From DALYDK01 sp964415715 (lineage in GTDB: Bacteria; Patescibacteriota; Saccharimonadia; Saccharimonadales; CAIOMD01), in contig CAYQBK010000073.1 of assembly GCA_964415715.1 (NCBI GenBank), positions 1 through 11,959 of the forward strand: a stretch of 11,959 bases of DNA. The letters run 5' to 3'. The notes under the pieces were generated by a model. That model had not been told where the DNA came from and did no database searches. It saw only the letters and a program-made list of their open reading frames with translations. A program made the position numbers and the translations under genes. Of the stretch, positions 7,398-11,959 are shown piece by piece; positions within the stretch are counted from its first letter, which is position 1; every line of letters starts with the position of its first letter.

Positions 7398-8503
7398 TTA
7401 TTTACCTTTCCTATCGCTTGGTTAATATTGGTGTAGCCGTCTTTTTCCAATAGTTCGGCTAGGCCCTGGTTTATCTGCCCTATTATTTGTGGCCCCTGGA
7501 ATATTAAGCCGGTTATTAGCTGTACCAGGCTGGCTCCGCGTTTGATTTTTTCATAGGCATCATCAGCTGTAAATACTCCACCTAGCCCAATGATAGTTTT
7601 TTTGCCAGCAGTTAAACTATACATGTCAGATATAAGCTCGTTTGATAAATTTTCAACTATTTTTCCGCTCATACCACCAACCGCAGGAATATCATTGTCT
7701 TTTATGCTGGCCAATTTTCTGTTTTTAGTAAGGTTGCCGCATATAAAACCTTGGACATTGTGCTGAAATGACAGCTTTGCTATATCTTGCCTTTCTTGTT
7801 TTGATATGTCTGGTGATATTTTTATATAAACCGGTTTTTTGGTTGGTATTTTGTCTAAACTAGTTAGCAGCATGTCTAGTCGTTTTTTGTCGTGAAATGG
7901 CTGGCCACCATAGGTGTTGGGGCAACTAATATTGACGGTAAAATAGTCGCCAATATTGGCAAGTTTTTTGAACGAATATGTATAATCTTCGACACTAACA
8001 CTGTCATTGGCGCAGTCTGGGCTGTTTGTGCGGGCTATATTAGTTCCTACTAGTATTTTGCTGTGTGTATTTTTTATTCTTGGCGCAATAATGTCGACGC
8101 CTTCGTTTTTGAGTCCGTAATACACCAGTATACTTTGTGATTTTTTTAGTCGCCATAGCCGTGTGCCTGGGTTGCCACTATAGGCATGTTTGGTAATAGA
8201 GCCAACCTCGCAAAAGCCAAAACCTATGGCGGGCATTAGGCTTATTGTTCTGGCGTCTTTGTCCCAACCAGCCGCCAGCCCTATTGGGTTTATGTATTTT
8301 AGGCCATCTACAGTTTGTTCGAGTGATTTGTTGTCGTAGGCCCAAGTTTTGTTTAGTAGGTATTTTATTGGTCCAATATGTCCAGATATAGCTGAAATAT
8401 TTAATGTAGAATCGTGCACAGTCTCAGGATTGATTTTAAATACTATAGGTTTGAAAATGTGTTTATATAATTGATTTGAGGATTGGCTGATGATTTTTAT
8501 CAT
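7394..8503 (-). CDS. pyrD: Dihydroorotate dehydrogenase, class 2-like
   Basis: The 369-residue flavoprotein oxidises dihydroorotate to orotate in de novo pyrimidine synthesis. The N-terminal 40 residues (LYKHIFKPIVFKINPETVH) match the membrane-associating extension of class 2, quinone-linked enzymes. NPIGLAAGWDKDA at 72-84, FGFCEVGSIT near 96-104 and GNPGTRLWRL near 110 are the FMN-barrel motifs. The C-terminal half has the phosphate-binding IIGLGGVFTADDA and GASLVQLITGLIFQGP. The catalytic-base position reads NISCPNT with Cys194. Class 2 enzymes normally have serine there, while class 1 enzymes have cysteine, so this is a mixed signature. The start at 8503 has no clear Shine-Dalgarno sequence. 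It is the first gene of a two-gene unit with dCMP deaminase. Confidence 0.9.
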   Translation of the reverse strand: MIKIISQSSNQLYKHIFKPIVFKINPETVHDSTLNISAISGHIGPIKYLLNKTWAYDNKSLEQTVDGLKYINPIGLAAGWDKDARTISLMPAIGFGFCEVGSITKHAYSGNPGTRLWRLKKSQSILVYYGLKNEGVDIIAPRIKNTHSKILVGTNIARTNSPDCANDSVSVEDYTYSFKKLANIGDYFTVNISCPNTYGGQPFHDKKRLDMLLTSLDKIPTKKPVYIKISPDISKQERQDIAKLSFQHNVQGFICGNLTKNRKLASIKDNDIPAVGGMSGKIVENLSNELISDMYSLTAGKKTIIGLGGVFTADDAYEKIKRGASLVQLITGLIFQGPQIIGQINQGLAELLEKDGYTNINQAIGKVNK

Positions 8504-8513
8504 TGTTACATTT

Positions 8514-8542
8514 AGTTTACTCTATATTTATAATTCGTTCAA
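8514..8542 (-). promoter_or_regulatory. Candidate promoter of the pyrD-dCMP deaminase unit
   Basis: Read on the minus strand, TTGAAC (8537-8542) is followed after 17 bases by TAAACT (8514-8519), 10 bases before the pyrD ATG. If used, the message would be almost leaderless, which fits the missing Shine-Dalgarno sequence. The -10 matches the consensus only partly. Confidence 0.4.
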
Positions 8543-8549
8543 AATGAGG

Positions 8550-8800
8550 TATAATTTACTGGCTCCGTAAAAAATATTAAGGTGTCGCCGATTGTGAAAT
8601 CAGCCAGTGGCTGGTTGCAAGAAACCTTTTCTGATTACAATGTTATACTTGTAGTAAGCAAAAGTTTGGGGGAGCGGAACGTGCCAAAGTACTGGATTTT
8701 GGTTCCGGTATTCGGATGATAAGCACTAGTGGTGCTTCAGAACCTCGAAAACAGATTTTGAACTTGTTCAAAGTATGTTGAGAGCGGGTCGAGACTCGGC
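8550..8800 (+). pseudogene. Decayed, interrupted copy of the tRNA-Gln locus
   Basis: A TATAATTTA at 8550-8558 followed by TATTAAGGTGTCGCC (8575-8589 region) reproduces the promoter-to-tRNA junction of the intact tRNA-Gln at 8863-8889, with extra bases between. The copy is then interrupted by a hairpin insert (8594-8621). A second tRNA-like piece follows around 8668-8716, containing the anticodon arm CTGGATTTTGGTTCC and the variable-region TATTCGG. That piece is followed by further hairpins: aagcac/gtgctt at 8721-8737, tttgaac/gttcaaa at 8757-8772, and a T-arm-like GGGTCGAGACTC near 8786-8797. The D-arm cannot pair as in the intact gene and no CCA-bearing 3' end is seen, so it is not a functional tRNA. 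A derived structured RNA is the alternative. Confidence 0.55.
8594..8621 (+). repeat. 28-nt hairpin repeat, copy 1
   Basis: This segment has the form GTGAAA, a hairpin with an AGT loop (stem 8598-8605 with 8609-8616), then TTGCAAG. It matches 25 of 28 bases of the segment at 9031-9058. All three differences fall in the stem and keep it paired. Confidence 0.7.
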
Positions 8801-8820
8801 TGAAACTTTGTTTCACCGAG
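8795..8820 (+). other. Strong stem-loop upstream of tRNA-Gln
   Basis: The arm ctcgg-c-tgaaac (8795-8806) pairs with gtttcaccgag (8810-8820) through 11 base pairs with one bulged C and a TTT loop. No T-run follows. It may be part of the decayed tRNA-like region or may end transcripts coming from 8550. Confidence 0.5.
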
Positions 8821-8862
8821 ATCGTGACGAGAATCTAATTCGAGCCCCTCGTACATTTCAGC

Positions 8863-8868
8863 TATAAT
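8863..8868 (+). promoter_or_regulatory. -10 box of tRNA-Gln
   Basis: A perfect TATAAT lies nine bases before the mature 5' end of the tRNA. The -35 region at the expected distance is not well conserved. Confidence 0.7.
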
Positions 8869-8876
8869 TTATATAT

Positions 8877-8951
8877 TAGGGTGTCGCCAAGTGGTAAGGC
8901 ACTGGATTTTGGTTCCAGCATTCGGGGGTTCGAATCCCTCCACCCTAGCCA
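8877..8951 (+). tRNA. tRNA-Gln (anticodon UUG)
   Basis: A complete cloverleaf can be drawn by hand. The acceptor TAGGGTG pairs with CACCCTA, and the D-arm GCC/GGC encloses AAGTGGTAA-type loop bases. The anticodon stem CTGGA/TCCAG encloses TTTTGGT, giving anticodon TTG. The T-stem GGGGG/CCCTC with one wobble encloses TTCGAAT. The discriminator is G and CCA is encoded. The gene has its own -10 box and a strong terminator. Fragments of the same tRNA lie on both sides. Confidence 0.95.
8930..8951 (+). repeat. 22-bp direct repeat of the tRNA-Gln 3' end, tRNA copy (candidate att site)
   Basis: The last 22 bases of the tRNA-Gln gene, from the T-loop to CCA, recur identically at 9119-9140. Duplications of tRNA 3' ends are the usual footprint of site-specific integration. 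A serine recombinase gene lies just downstream. Confidence 0.6.
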
Positions 8952-8958
8952 TGAAAAT

Positions 8959-8984
8959 AGTCGGACTTTTTGTCCGGCTTTTTT
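8959..8984 (+). terminator. Rho-independent terminator of tRNA-Gln
   Basis: The stem agtcggac (8959-8966), a five-T loop and gtccggct (8972-8979) form eight pairs with one G-U and run straight into a T-tract. The flanking atgaaaa and ttttcat add further pairing. Confidence 0.9.
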
Positions 8985-9030
8985 CATGATTAGTGTTGGC
9001 TGGGATTCGAACACCCGAATGCCATTCGGG

Positions 9031-9058
9031 GTGAAACCCGCCAGTGGCGGGTTGCAAG
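9031..9058 (+). repeat. 28-nt hairpin repeat, copy 2
   Basis: GTGAAA, a perfect 8-bp hairpin with AGT loop, then TTGCAAG. The A-T pair of copy 1 is replaced by C-G and a G-T pair by G-C, so the stem is kept by compensating changes. Confidence 0.7.
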
Positions 9059-9118
9059 GCAATCTTCACTTGAAAGCTATGCTTTCAAAGCAGAAGTTGT
9101 GGGCCTGCTAAAAGCAGG

Positions 9119-9140
9119 TCGAATCCCTCCACCCTAGCCA
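9119..9140 (+). repeat. 22-bp direct repeat of the tRNA-Gln 3' end, second copy
   Basis: Identical to 8930-8951 and including CCA. It lies 189 bp downstream of the tRNA copy, preceded by a hairpin rather than by a 5' tRNA half. Confidence 0.8.
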
Positions 9141-9158
9141 AGATGGACATCAAAGGTG

Positions 9159-9201
9159 ACCAGAATGCCTATTCGTATCTGTAAATGTACGACATTCTGG
9201 T
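9159..9201 (+). other. 9-bp stem with 25-base loop upstream of a terminator
   Basis: The arm accagaatg (9159-9167) pairs perfectly with cattctggt (9193-9201). Together with the terminator directly after it, this looks like the 3' part of a small RNA. No promoter was identified. Confidence 0.4.
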
Positions 9202-9204
9202 TCT

Positions 9205-9236
9205 ATAGAAAGCCCGATTAAGGGCTTTCTATTTTT
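9205..9236 (+). terminator. Strong rho-independent terminator not assigned to a gene
   Basis: An 11-bp perfect stem atagaaagccc/gggctttctat (9205-9215, 9222-9232) is followed by TTTTA. It points in the plus direction, but no plus-strand coding gene precedes it. It must end read-through from the tRNA region or a small RNA. The remainder to 9312 holds no recognised element. Confidence 0.8.
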
Positions 9237-9312
9237 ATACAAAAAACTACTTAACAGATGAAAATTTATTCTAGACCTTTTTGGTATCTAACCTGCTTTA
9301 TCTTGCGAGTGT

Positions 9313-10581
9313 TTAAGCCTGAATTAGCTTTCCGTTATGCAGAACTAGTTTGATACTTAGGTTTCTTACTAGCCTTGACTTTTCAAACTGCGATCCTTCA
9401 TTTAGCACATACTTTACATACCCACTTGTCATATCTACTCTTGAACTTTTGTATGTGGACTTCATCATCTTAGAATATTTACTTATTGCTCCTTTAAGAC
9501 CTGGCTCGAGTGTAGTGGTATCGGTGATCAATTTATCGCATAGCTTCAGTAGTTCGCTTTTAATTACCTCATCTCTAACAAATATTTCTTTGCAGTCATA
9601 ATCAACTTGCCTCGAGCAATGATAATATACAAATTGTTTTCGTGATCCGTCCTTTTTTGCAATGAATTTCTCTTCCCCAACAATACTTGAACCGCAGGAG
9701 TAGCATTTTAAAAATTGTTTGTACGGAAACTGCTTTGCGCCCCACTTAGATTTAATTGGTACTTTAAGCTGCTCTCGCACTTCCATGAAAAGTTCCTTGC
9801 TAATAATTGGTTCATGCTTTCCCTTATACCATTGGCCACTTCCTTTAGGATATTCAAAATCACCGTAATAAAATGTATTTCCAAGGATTTTGTATATTGC
9901 ACTAAGCGGTATCTTTTTGCCTGAACGGGTTTTAACTTCATTATCTTCTAGCCACTTGCGTATATGCCTACCGCCCTTCCCTGAAGCTGACATTTCAAAC
10001 ATTCTTTTAATATATGGCGCTCTTATTCCATCGATTACAACATCTCGCTCTTTTCCGTTGGCTGCTCGGGTGTAATAGCCAAGCGGTGGCATGCATGGTC
10101 GCCAACCCATTTCACATTTGGCACGAATTCCCCTTTTTACGTTAATAGCCCTGTTGTCATTTTCTAGTTTTGCTTGTGAGCACAGGATCATGAGTAGGAA
10201 TTTTTCATTAGGATTATTGCTAAACTCTTGGGAATGGGTTTTTATGTGTAGTAGCTTTTTCGCATCCATTAAATCTACTAACGAACCTAAGTCTCCGGCA
10301 TTTCTGCTTAGCCTGTCCGGTGCCCATGAAAGTATCCCATTGTATTCACCATTTCTAATTTCTTCTAACATCTCCATGAACACAGGTCTTTGGGCAGACA
10401 GTTTTGCCGAGTGGCTTTCTTGTTTAACTTTTACTACATTTAACCCTTTGGCTATGGCTAAGTCAGCCATTTCTTTAAGCTGAGAATCGATGCTCATCGC
10501 TTGCCTTTCATCTTGCTCGCTAGATTTACGGGCGTATAGGCAATATTTTATTGTTTCGTCATTGTCCAGCATGGCTAACAA
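9313..10581 (-). CDS. Serine recombinase (resolvase/invertase-type integrase)
   Basis: The protein is up to 422 residues. The N-terminal catalytic domain carries YARKSSEQD with the likely nucleophile Ser20, SIDSQ near 30-34 and the arginine motif APDRLSRN. A recombinase domain follows (PPLGYYTR, IRKWLEDNEVKTRSGKKI, AIYKILGNTFYYGDFEYP). Next is a zinc ribbon with cysteines at 293, 296, 322 and 330, then a short basic C-terminal region. It is on the small side for large serine integrases and lacks a long coiled coil. The longest frame starts with TTG at 10581; ATG at 10572, three codons in, is an equally good start, and neither has a clear Shine-Dalgarno sequence. It probably moves the island containing the neighbouring genes. 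The nearby tRNA-Gln repeat is the candidate target, although serine integrases often use non-tRNA sites. Confidence 0.9.
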   Translation of the reverse strand: MLAMLDNDETIKYCLYARKSSEQDERQAMSIDSQLKEMADLAIAKGLNVVKVKQESHSAKLSAQRPVFMEMLEEIRNGEYNGILSWAPDRLSRNAGDLGSLVDLMDAKKLLHIKTHSQEFSNNPNEKFLLMILCSQAKLENDNRAINVKRGIRAKCEMGWRPCMPPLGYYTRAANGKERDVVIDGIRAPYIKRMFEMSASGKGGRHIRKWLEDNEVKTRSGKKIPLSAIYKILGNTFYYGDFEYPKGSGQWYKGKHEPIISKELFMEVREQLKVPIKSKWGAKQFPYKQFLKCYSCGSSIVGEEKFIAKKDGSRKQFVYYHCSRQVDYDCKEIFVRDEVIKSELLKLCDKLITDTTTLEPGLKGAISKYSKMMKSTYKSSRVDMTSGYVKYVLNEGSQFEKSRLVRNLSIKLVLHNGKLIQA

Positions 10582-10628
10582 CCAACAATACTCTAAATAA
10601 AACGTAAGTCTAGTGAATTTTTGAAAAT

Positions 10629-10659
10629 AAAATAGCGGCTTTTTAAAGACCGCTATTTT
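10629..10659 (-). terminator. Terminator downstream of the DUF4352-like gene
   Basis: A 10-bp perfect stem aaaatagcgg/ccgctatttt has A-runs on one side and T-runs on the other. It lies 13 bases beyond the stop of the DUF4352-like gene and separates it from the recombinase gene. It could work in both directions. Confidence 0.8.
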
Positions 10660-10671
10660 GCTTGATTTAGC

Positions 10672-11223
10672 TTATTGTAAGTTTACTTTTACGCCACTTG
10701 AGTAAGCTGAGTCATGTAACTCGGCCGTTGTTGGTGTCTGATCTTTTGGTAGATCGAATACTACAATACCGTCTACGGAGTTGCCTGGATTAATTTGGTT
10801 TATCCATGCGTCTCCATTGGCACTCGTATACGCAGTTGCCTGATCATCAGCTGAATACTTTTGGTTAGATGCATTATATAGCGCCTGGTTCATGGAGAAG
10901 AACTGTTGTGCTTCATTGCCTATGTTTTTTACGCTTAGGCTAACCTCACAGTACTGCCCCTGAGCGGTTTTCTTCAGGTATTCATTTGCCCCGACAGTTG
11001 CTTTGCCGCAGGTAACGCTTTTTACAGTGAACTCAAACTTTCCGTCTCTTGCCGGTTCGTTAAGCTTGGCAACCGTTGCGGTCTTGGTTTGGTTCTTTTG
11101 TTGATTATTATTGTTGCTAGAAGTGCTAGCAGATTGCTTACTACCACCGCTCGCAATTCCTATAACAATTAGTAATCCTACAGCGGCGACAACGCCGATA
11201 ACTATTTTTTTTCGTTTTGTCAT
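10672..11223 (-). CDS. Membrane-anchored DUF4352-like extracytoplasmic protein
   Basis: The protein is 183 residues. Basic residues MTKRKK precede one hydrophobic helix (about 7-25), an N-terminal anchor or uncleaved signal. No lipobox cysteine is present. A Ser/Asn/Gln-rich linker (about 28-48) leads to a beta-sandwich-like domain with GKFEFTVKSVTCG, GQYCEVSLSVKNIGNEAQ, YSADDQATAY, INPGNSVDGIVVFDLPK and GVKVNL. This pattern matches DUF4352 (immunoglobulin/telokin-like) proteins. The two cysteines in the domain could form a disulfide outside the cell. The start is certain: AAAAGGAGG lies eight bases before the ATG. The function of the family is unknown. The gene sits between a recombinase and a restriction-modification gene and is probably island cargo. 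Confidence 0.8.
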   Translation of the reverse strand: MTKRKKIVIGVVAAVGLLIVIGIASGGSKQSASTSSNNNNQQKNQTKTATVAKLNEPARDGKFEFTVKSVTCGKATVGANEYLKKTAQGQYCEVSLSVKNIGNEAQQFFSMNQALYNASNQKYSADDQATAYTSANGDAWINQINPGNSVDGIVVFDLPKDQTPTTAELHDSAYSSGVKVNLQ

Positions 11224-11226
11224 AAT

Positions 11227-11283
11227 GACAGCCTCCTTTTAGTTGATATTTCCAGAAGCTGTCTTATATATAAAAGGACAGCC
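11227..11283 (-). promoter_or_regulatory. Three-part complementary leader of the DUF4352-like gene
   Basis: On the minus strand the leader reads GGCTGTC (11277-11283), GACAGC (11258-11263), then GGCTGTC again (11227-11233), which overlaps the end of the Shine-Dalgarno sequence. The middle segment can pair with either outer one. Pairing with the first leaves the ribosome site free; pairing with the second would cover it. The same repeats could instead be a protein operator around the TATATA at about 11265-11271. Confidence 0.45.
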
Positions 11284-11521
11284 ACGCTGGACTGTCTAGA
11301 TCCCAAGCAAGCAATTAAGCCTACTCTTTTTGTGCGTCGCTGCCCATTTATGGCTTAATTACGCACAAAGTAATCTTTGTACTGAATTTCTTACTTGGAA
11401 TCGAGACAATTTTATAATACCGTTATCCCTGTCTTAAAGCTAGGATTATCTTCATTATCTCGAAAAAGAATTAAAGTATAAAAAATCTTGCTATCGGGTG
11501 TAAAAAAATCACGTTTACAGA

Positions 11522-11527
11522 TATAAT
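11522..11527 (+). promoter_or_regulatory. -10 box of hsdM
   Basis: A perfect TATAAT lies ten bases before the hsdM ATG. Transcription would start about at or just before the start codon, which suggests a leaderless message. There is no Shine-Dalgarno sequence, and no good -35 box at 17-18 bp. Confidence 0.65.
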
Positions 11528-11537
11528 ATTGTGTAAT

Positions 11538-11959
11538 ATGCCAACAAAACAACAATCACTAGAAGACCGATTATGGAATGCCGCCGATGGGCTCCGCTCC
11601 AACTCAGAACTCAGCTCAAATGAATACTCAACGCCAGTACTAGGACTTATATTCCTAAAATACGCCGACTACAAATTTACGGCACTGACAAAAAAGCTCA
11701 ACAACAACAATCCCGACAAGCTTGATGTACAGGCTGAGGGCGTAATGTACCTACCGACTGAGGCACGTTTCAAAACATTACTCAGCCTACCCGAGGGATC
11801 AGATATCGGCAGAGCAATTAACGATGCCATGAAAGCTATTGAGCGCGAGAACGAGGATCTACGTGGCGTTCTACCGAAAAATTACACAACCATCGATAAC
11901 CAAATACTTGTAGACTTACTGAAAAACTTTAATGCCGCCGACTTCGCCGAAGGTGATGT
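11538..11959 (+). CDS. hsdM: Type I restriction-modification methyltransferase subunit HsdM, N-terminal part
   Basis: I translated this frame by hand: ATG at 11538 runs open for 140 codons to the window end, so the gene is cut by the window edge. The start MPTKQQSLEDRLWNAADGLR and the following STPVLGLIFLKYADYKF are the hallmark of the HsdM N-terminal helical domain. They are followed by VMYLPTEARFKTLL, GRAINDAMKAIERENEDLRGVLP and ILVDLLKNFN. The catalytic NPPF motif lies beyond the window. The protein would methylate adenine in the target of a type I system; hsdS and hsdR are expected downstream. Codons end in C more often than in the helicase and pyrD genes, in keeping with a different origin. 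Family assignment is secure. Confidence 0.92.
   Translation, partial: MPTKQQSLEDRLWNAADGLRSNSELSSNEYSTPVLGLIFLKYADYKFTALTKKLNNNNPDKLDVQAEGVMYLPTEARFKTLLSLPEGSDIGRAINDAMKAIERENEDLRGVLPKNYTTIDNQILVDLLKNFNAADFAEGD

Larger units (their letters stand above)
8996..9141. mobile_element. 146-bp inverted-repeat element built from tRNA-Gln T-arm fragments
   Basis: The left end ttggct-gggattcga (8996-9010) is the inverse of the right end tcgaatccc...agccaa (9119-9127 and 9136-9141). On the minus strand 9002-9022 copies tRNA-Gln 8918-8938 with one mismatch, and on the plus strand 9119-9140 copies the tRNA 3' end exactly. The interior is a row of hairpins: aacccgcc/ggcgggtt (9035-9053), ttgaaagc/gctttcaa (9070-9088) and cctgct/agcagg (9104-9118). 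No coding potential is credible; open frames here are antisense tRNA. It resembles a MITE-like or hairpin RNA element. Calling it mobile is inference. Confidence 0.5.
11224..11537. other. Divergent intergenic region ahead of hsdM, rich in inverted repeats
   Basis: No gene is seen. Besides the leader described separately, aattaagcc (11313-11321) pairs with ggcttaatt (11352-11360), and tttgtgcgt (11329-11337) pairs with acgcacaaa (11361-11369). The two stems interleave. Further on, tcgagacaat (11401-11410) pairs with attatctcga (11454-11463) with one mismatch. The region ends in the hsdM -10 box. Confidence 0.6.

Noticed and set aside
8862..9111. Open frames on both strands across tRNA-Gln and the downstream hairpin element
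   Set aside because: They read through an intact tRNA gene and its terminator. The protein-like strings, such as WRDSNPRMLEPKSSALP, are the well-known false translations of tRNA genes.
8996..9140. CRISPR array or simple tandem repeat
   Set aside because: The repeated units are hairpins of different sequence with no regular spacer length and no cas genes nearby.
11313..11369. Stable H-type pseudoknot
   Set aside because: The order of complementary segments allows it on paper, but the 7-base first loop would have to span about 18 stacked pairs, so alternate hairpins are more plausible.

Overview
The window looks like a piece of a small-genome bacterium of the Patescibacteria/CPR type, possibly Saccharibacteria. 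This is an inference from gene content and AT-rich codon use, not from a marker gene. UGA is used as a stop: pyrD ends in an ATGA overlap with the next gene and the helicase also ends in TGA. That argues against the recoded SR1/Gracilibacteria lineages.

Positions 1-481 hold no gene. They contain a foldable 118-nt segment closed by an 8-bp stem, followed by a 166-bp long imperfect hairpin. From 482 to 8503 is an ordinary chromosomal block. It has a corrinoid adenosyltransferase (-), an aquaporin-family channel with a lysine-rich tail (+), a large UvrD-type helicase fused to a RecB-like nuclease (-), an MscS channel (+), a small unrecognised protein (+), and a translationally coupled pyrimidine pair, pyrD then dCMP deaminase (-).

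From 8504 to 9312 is the most unusual stretch. An intact tRNA-Gln(UUG) with its own -10 box, encoded CCA and terminator is flanked by scrambled tRNA-Gln pieces. Upstream lies a decayed copy that still carries the same promoter-to-tRNA junction but is interrupted by hairpins. Downstream lies a 146-bp element whose ends are inverted T-arm fragments and whose interior is a string of hairpins. The inserts share a 28-nt motif in which every difference preserves base pairing.

From 9313 the content becomes accessory: a serine recombinase (-), a membrane-anchored DUF4352-like protein (-), and the start of a type I restriction-modification methyltransferase (hsdM, +), which runs off the window. The simplest reading is a mobile island whose boundary lies beside tRNA-Gln, where the tRNA 3' end is duplicated over 22 bp. 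The leader of the DUF4352 gene and the region ahead of hsdM both hold overlapping complementary segments that could act as RNA switches or as operators.
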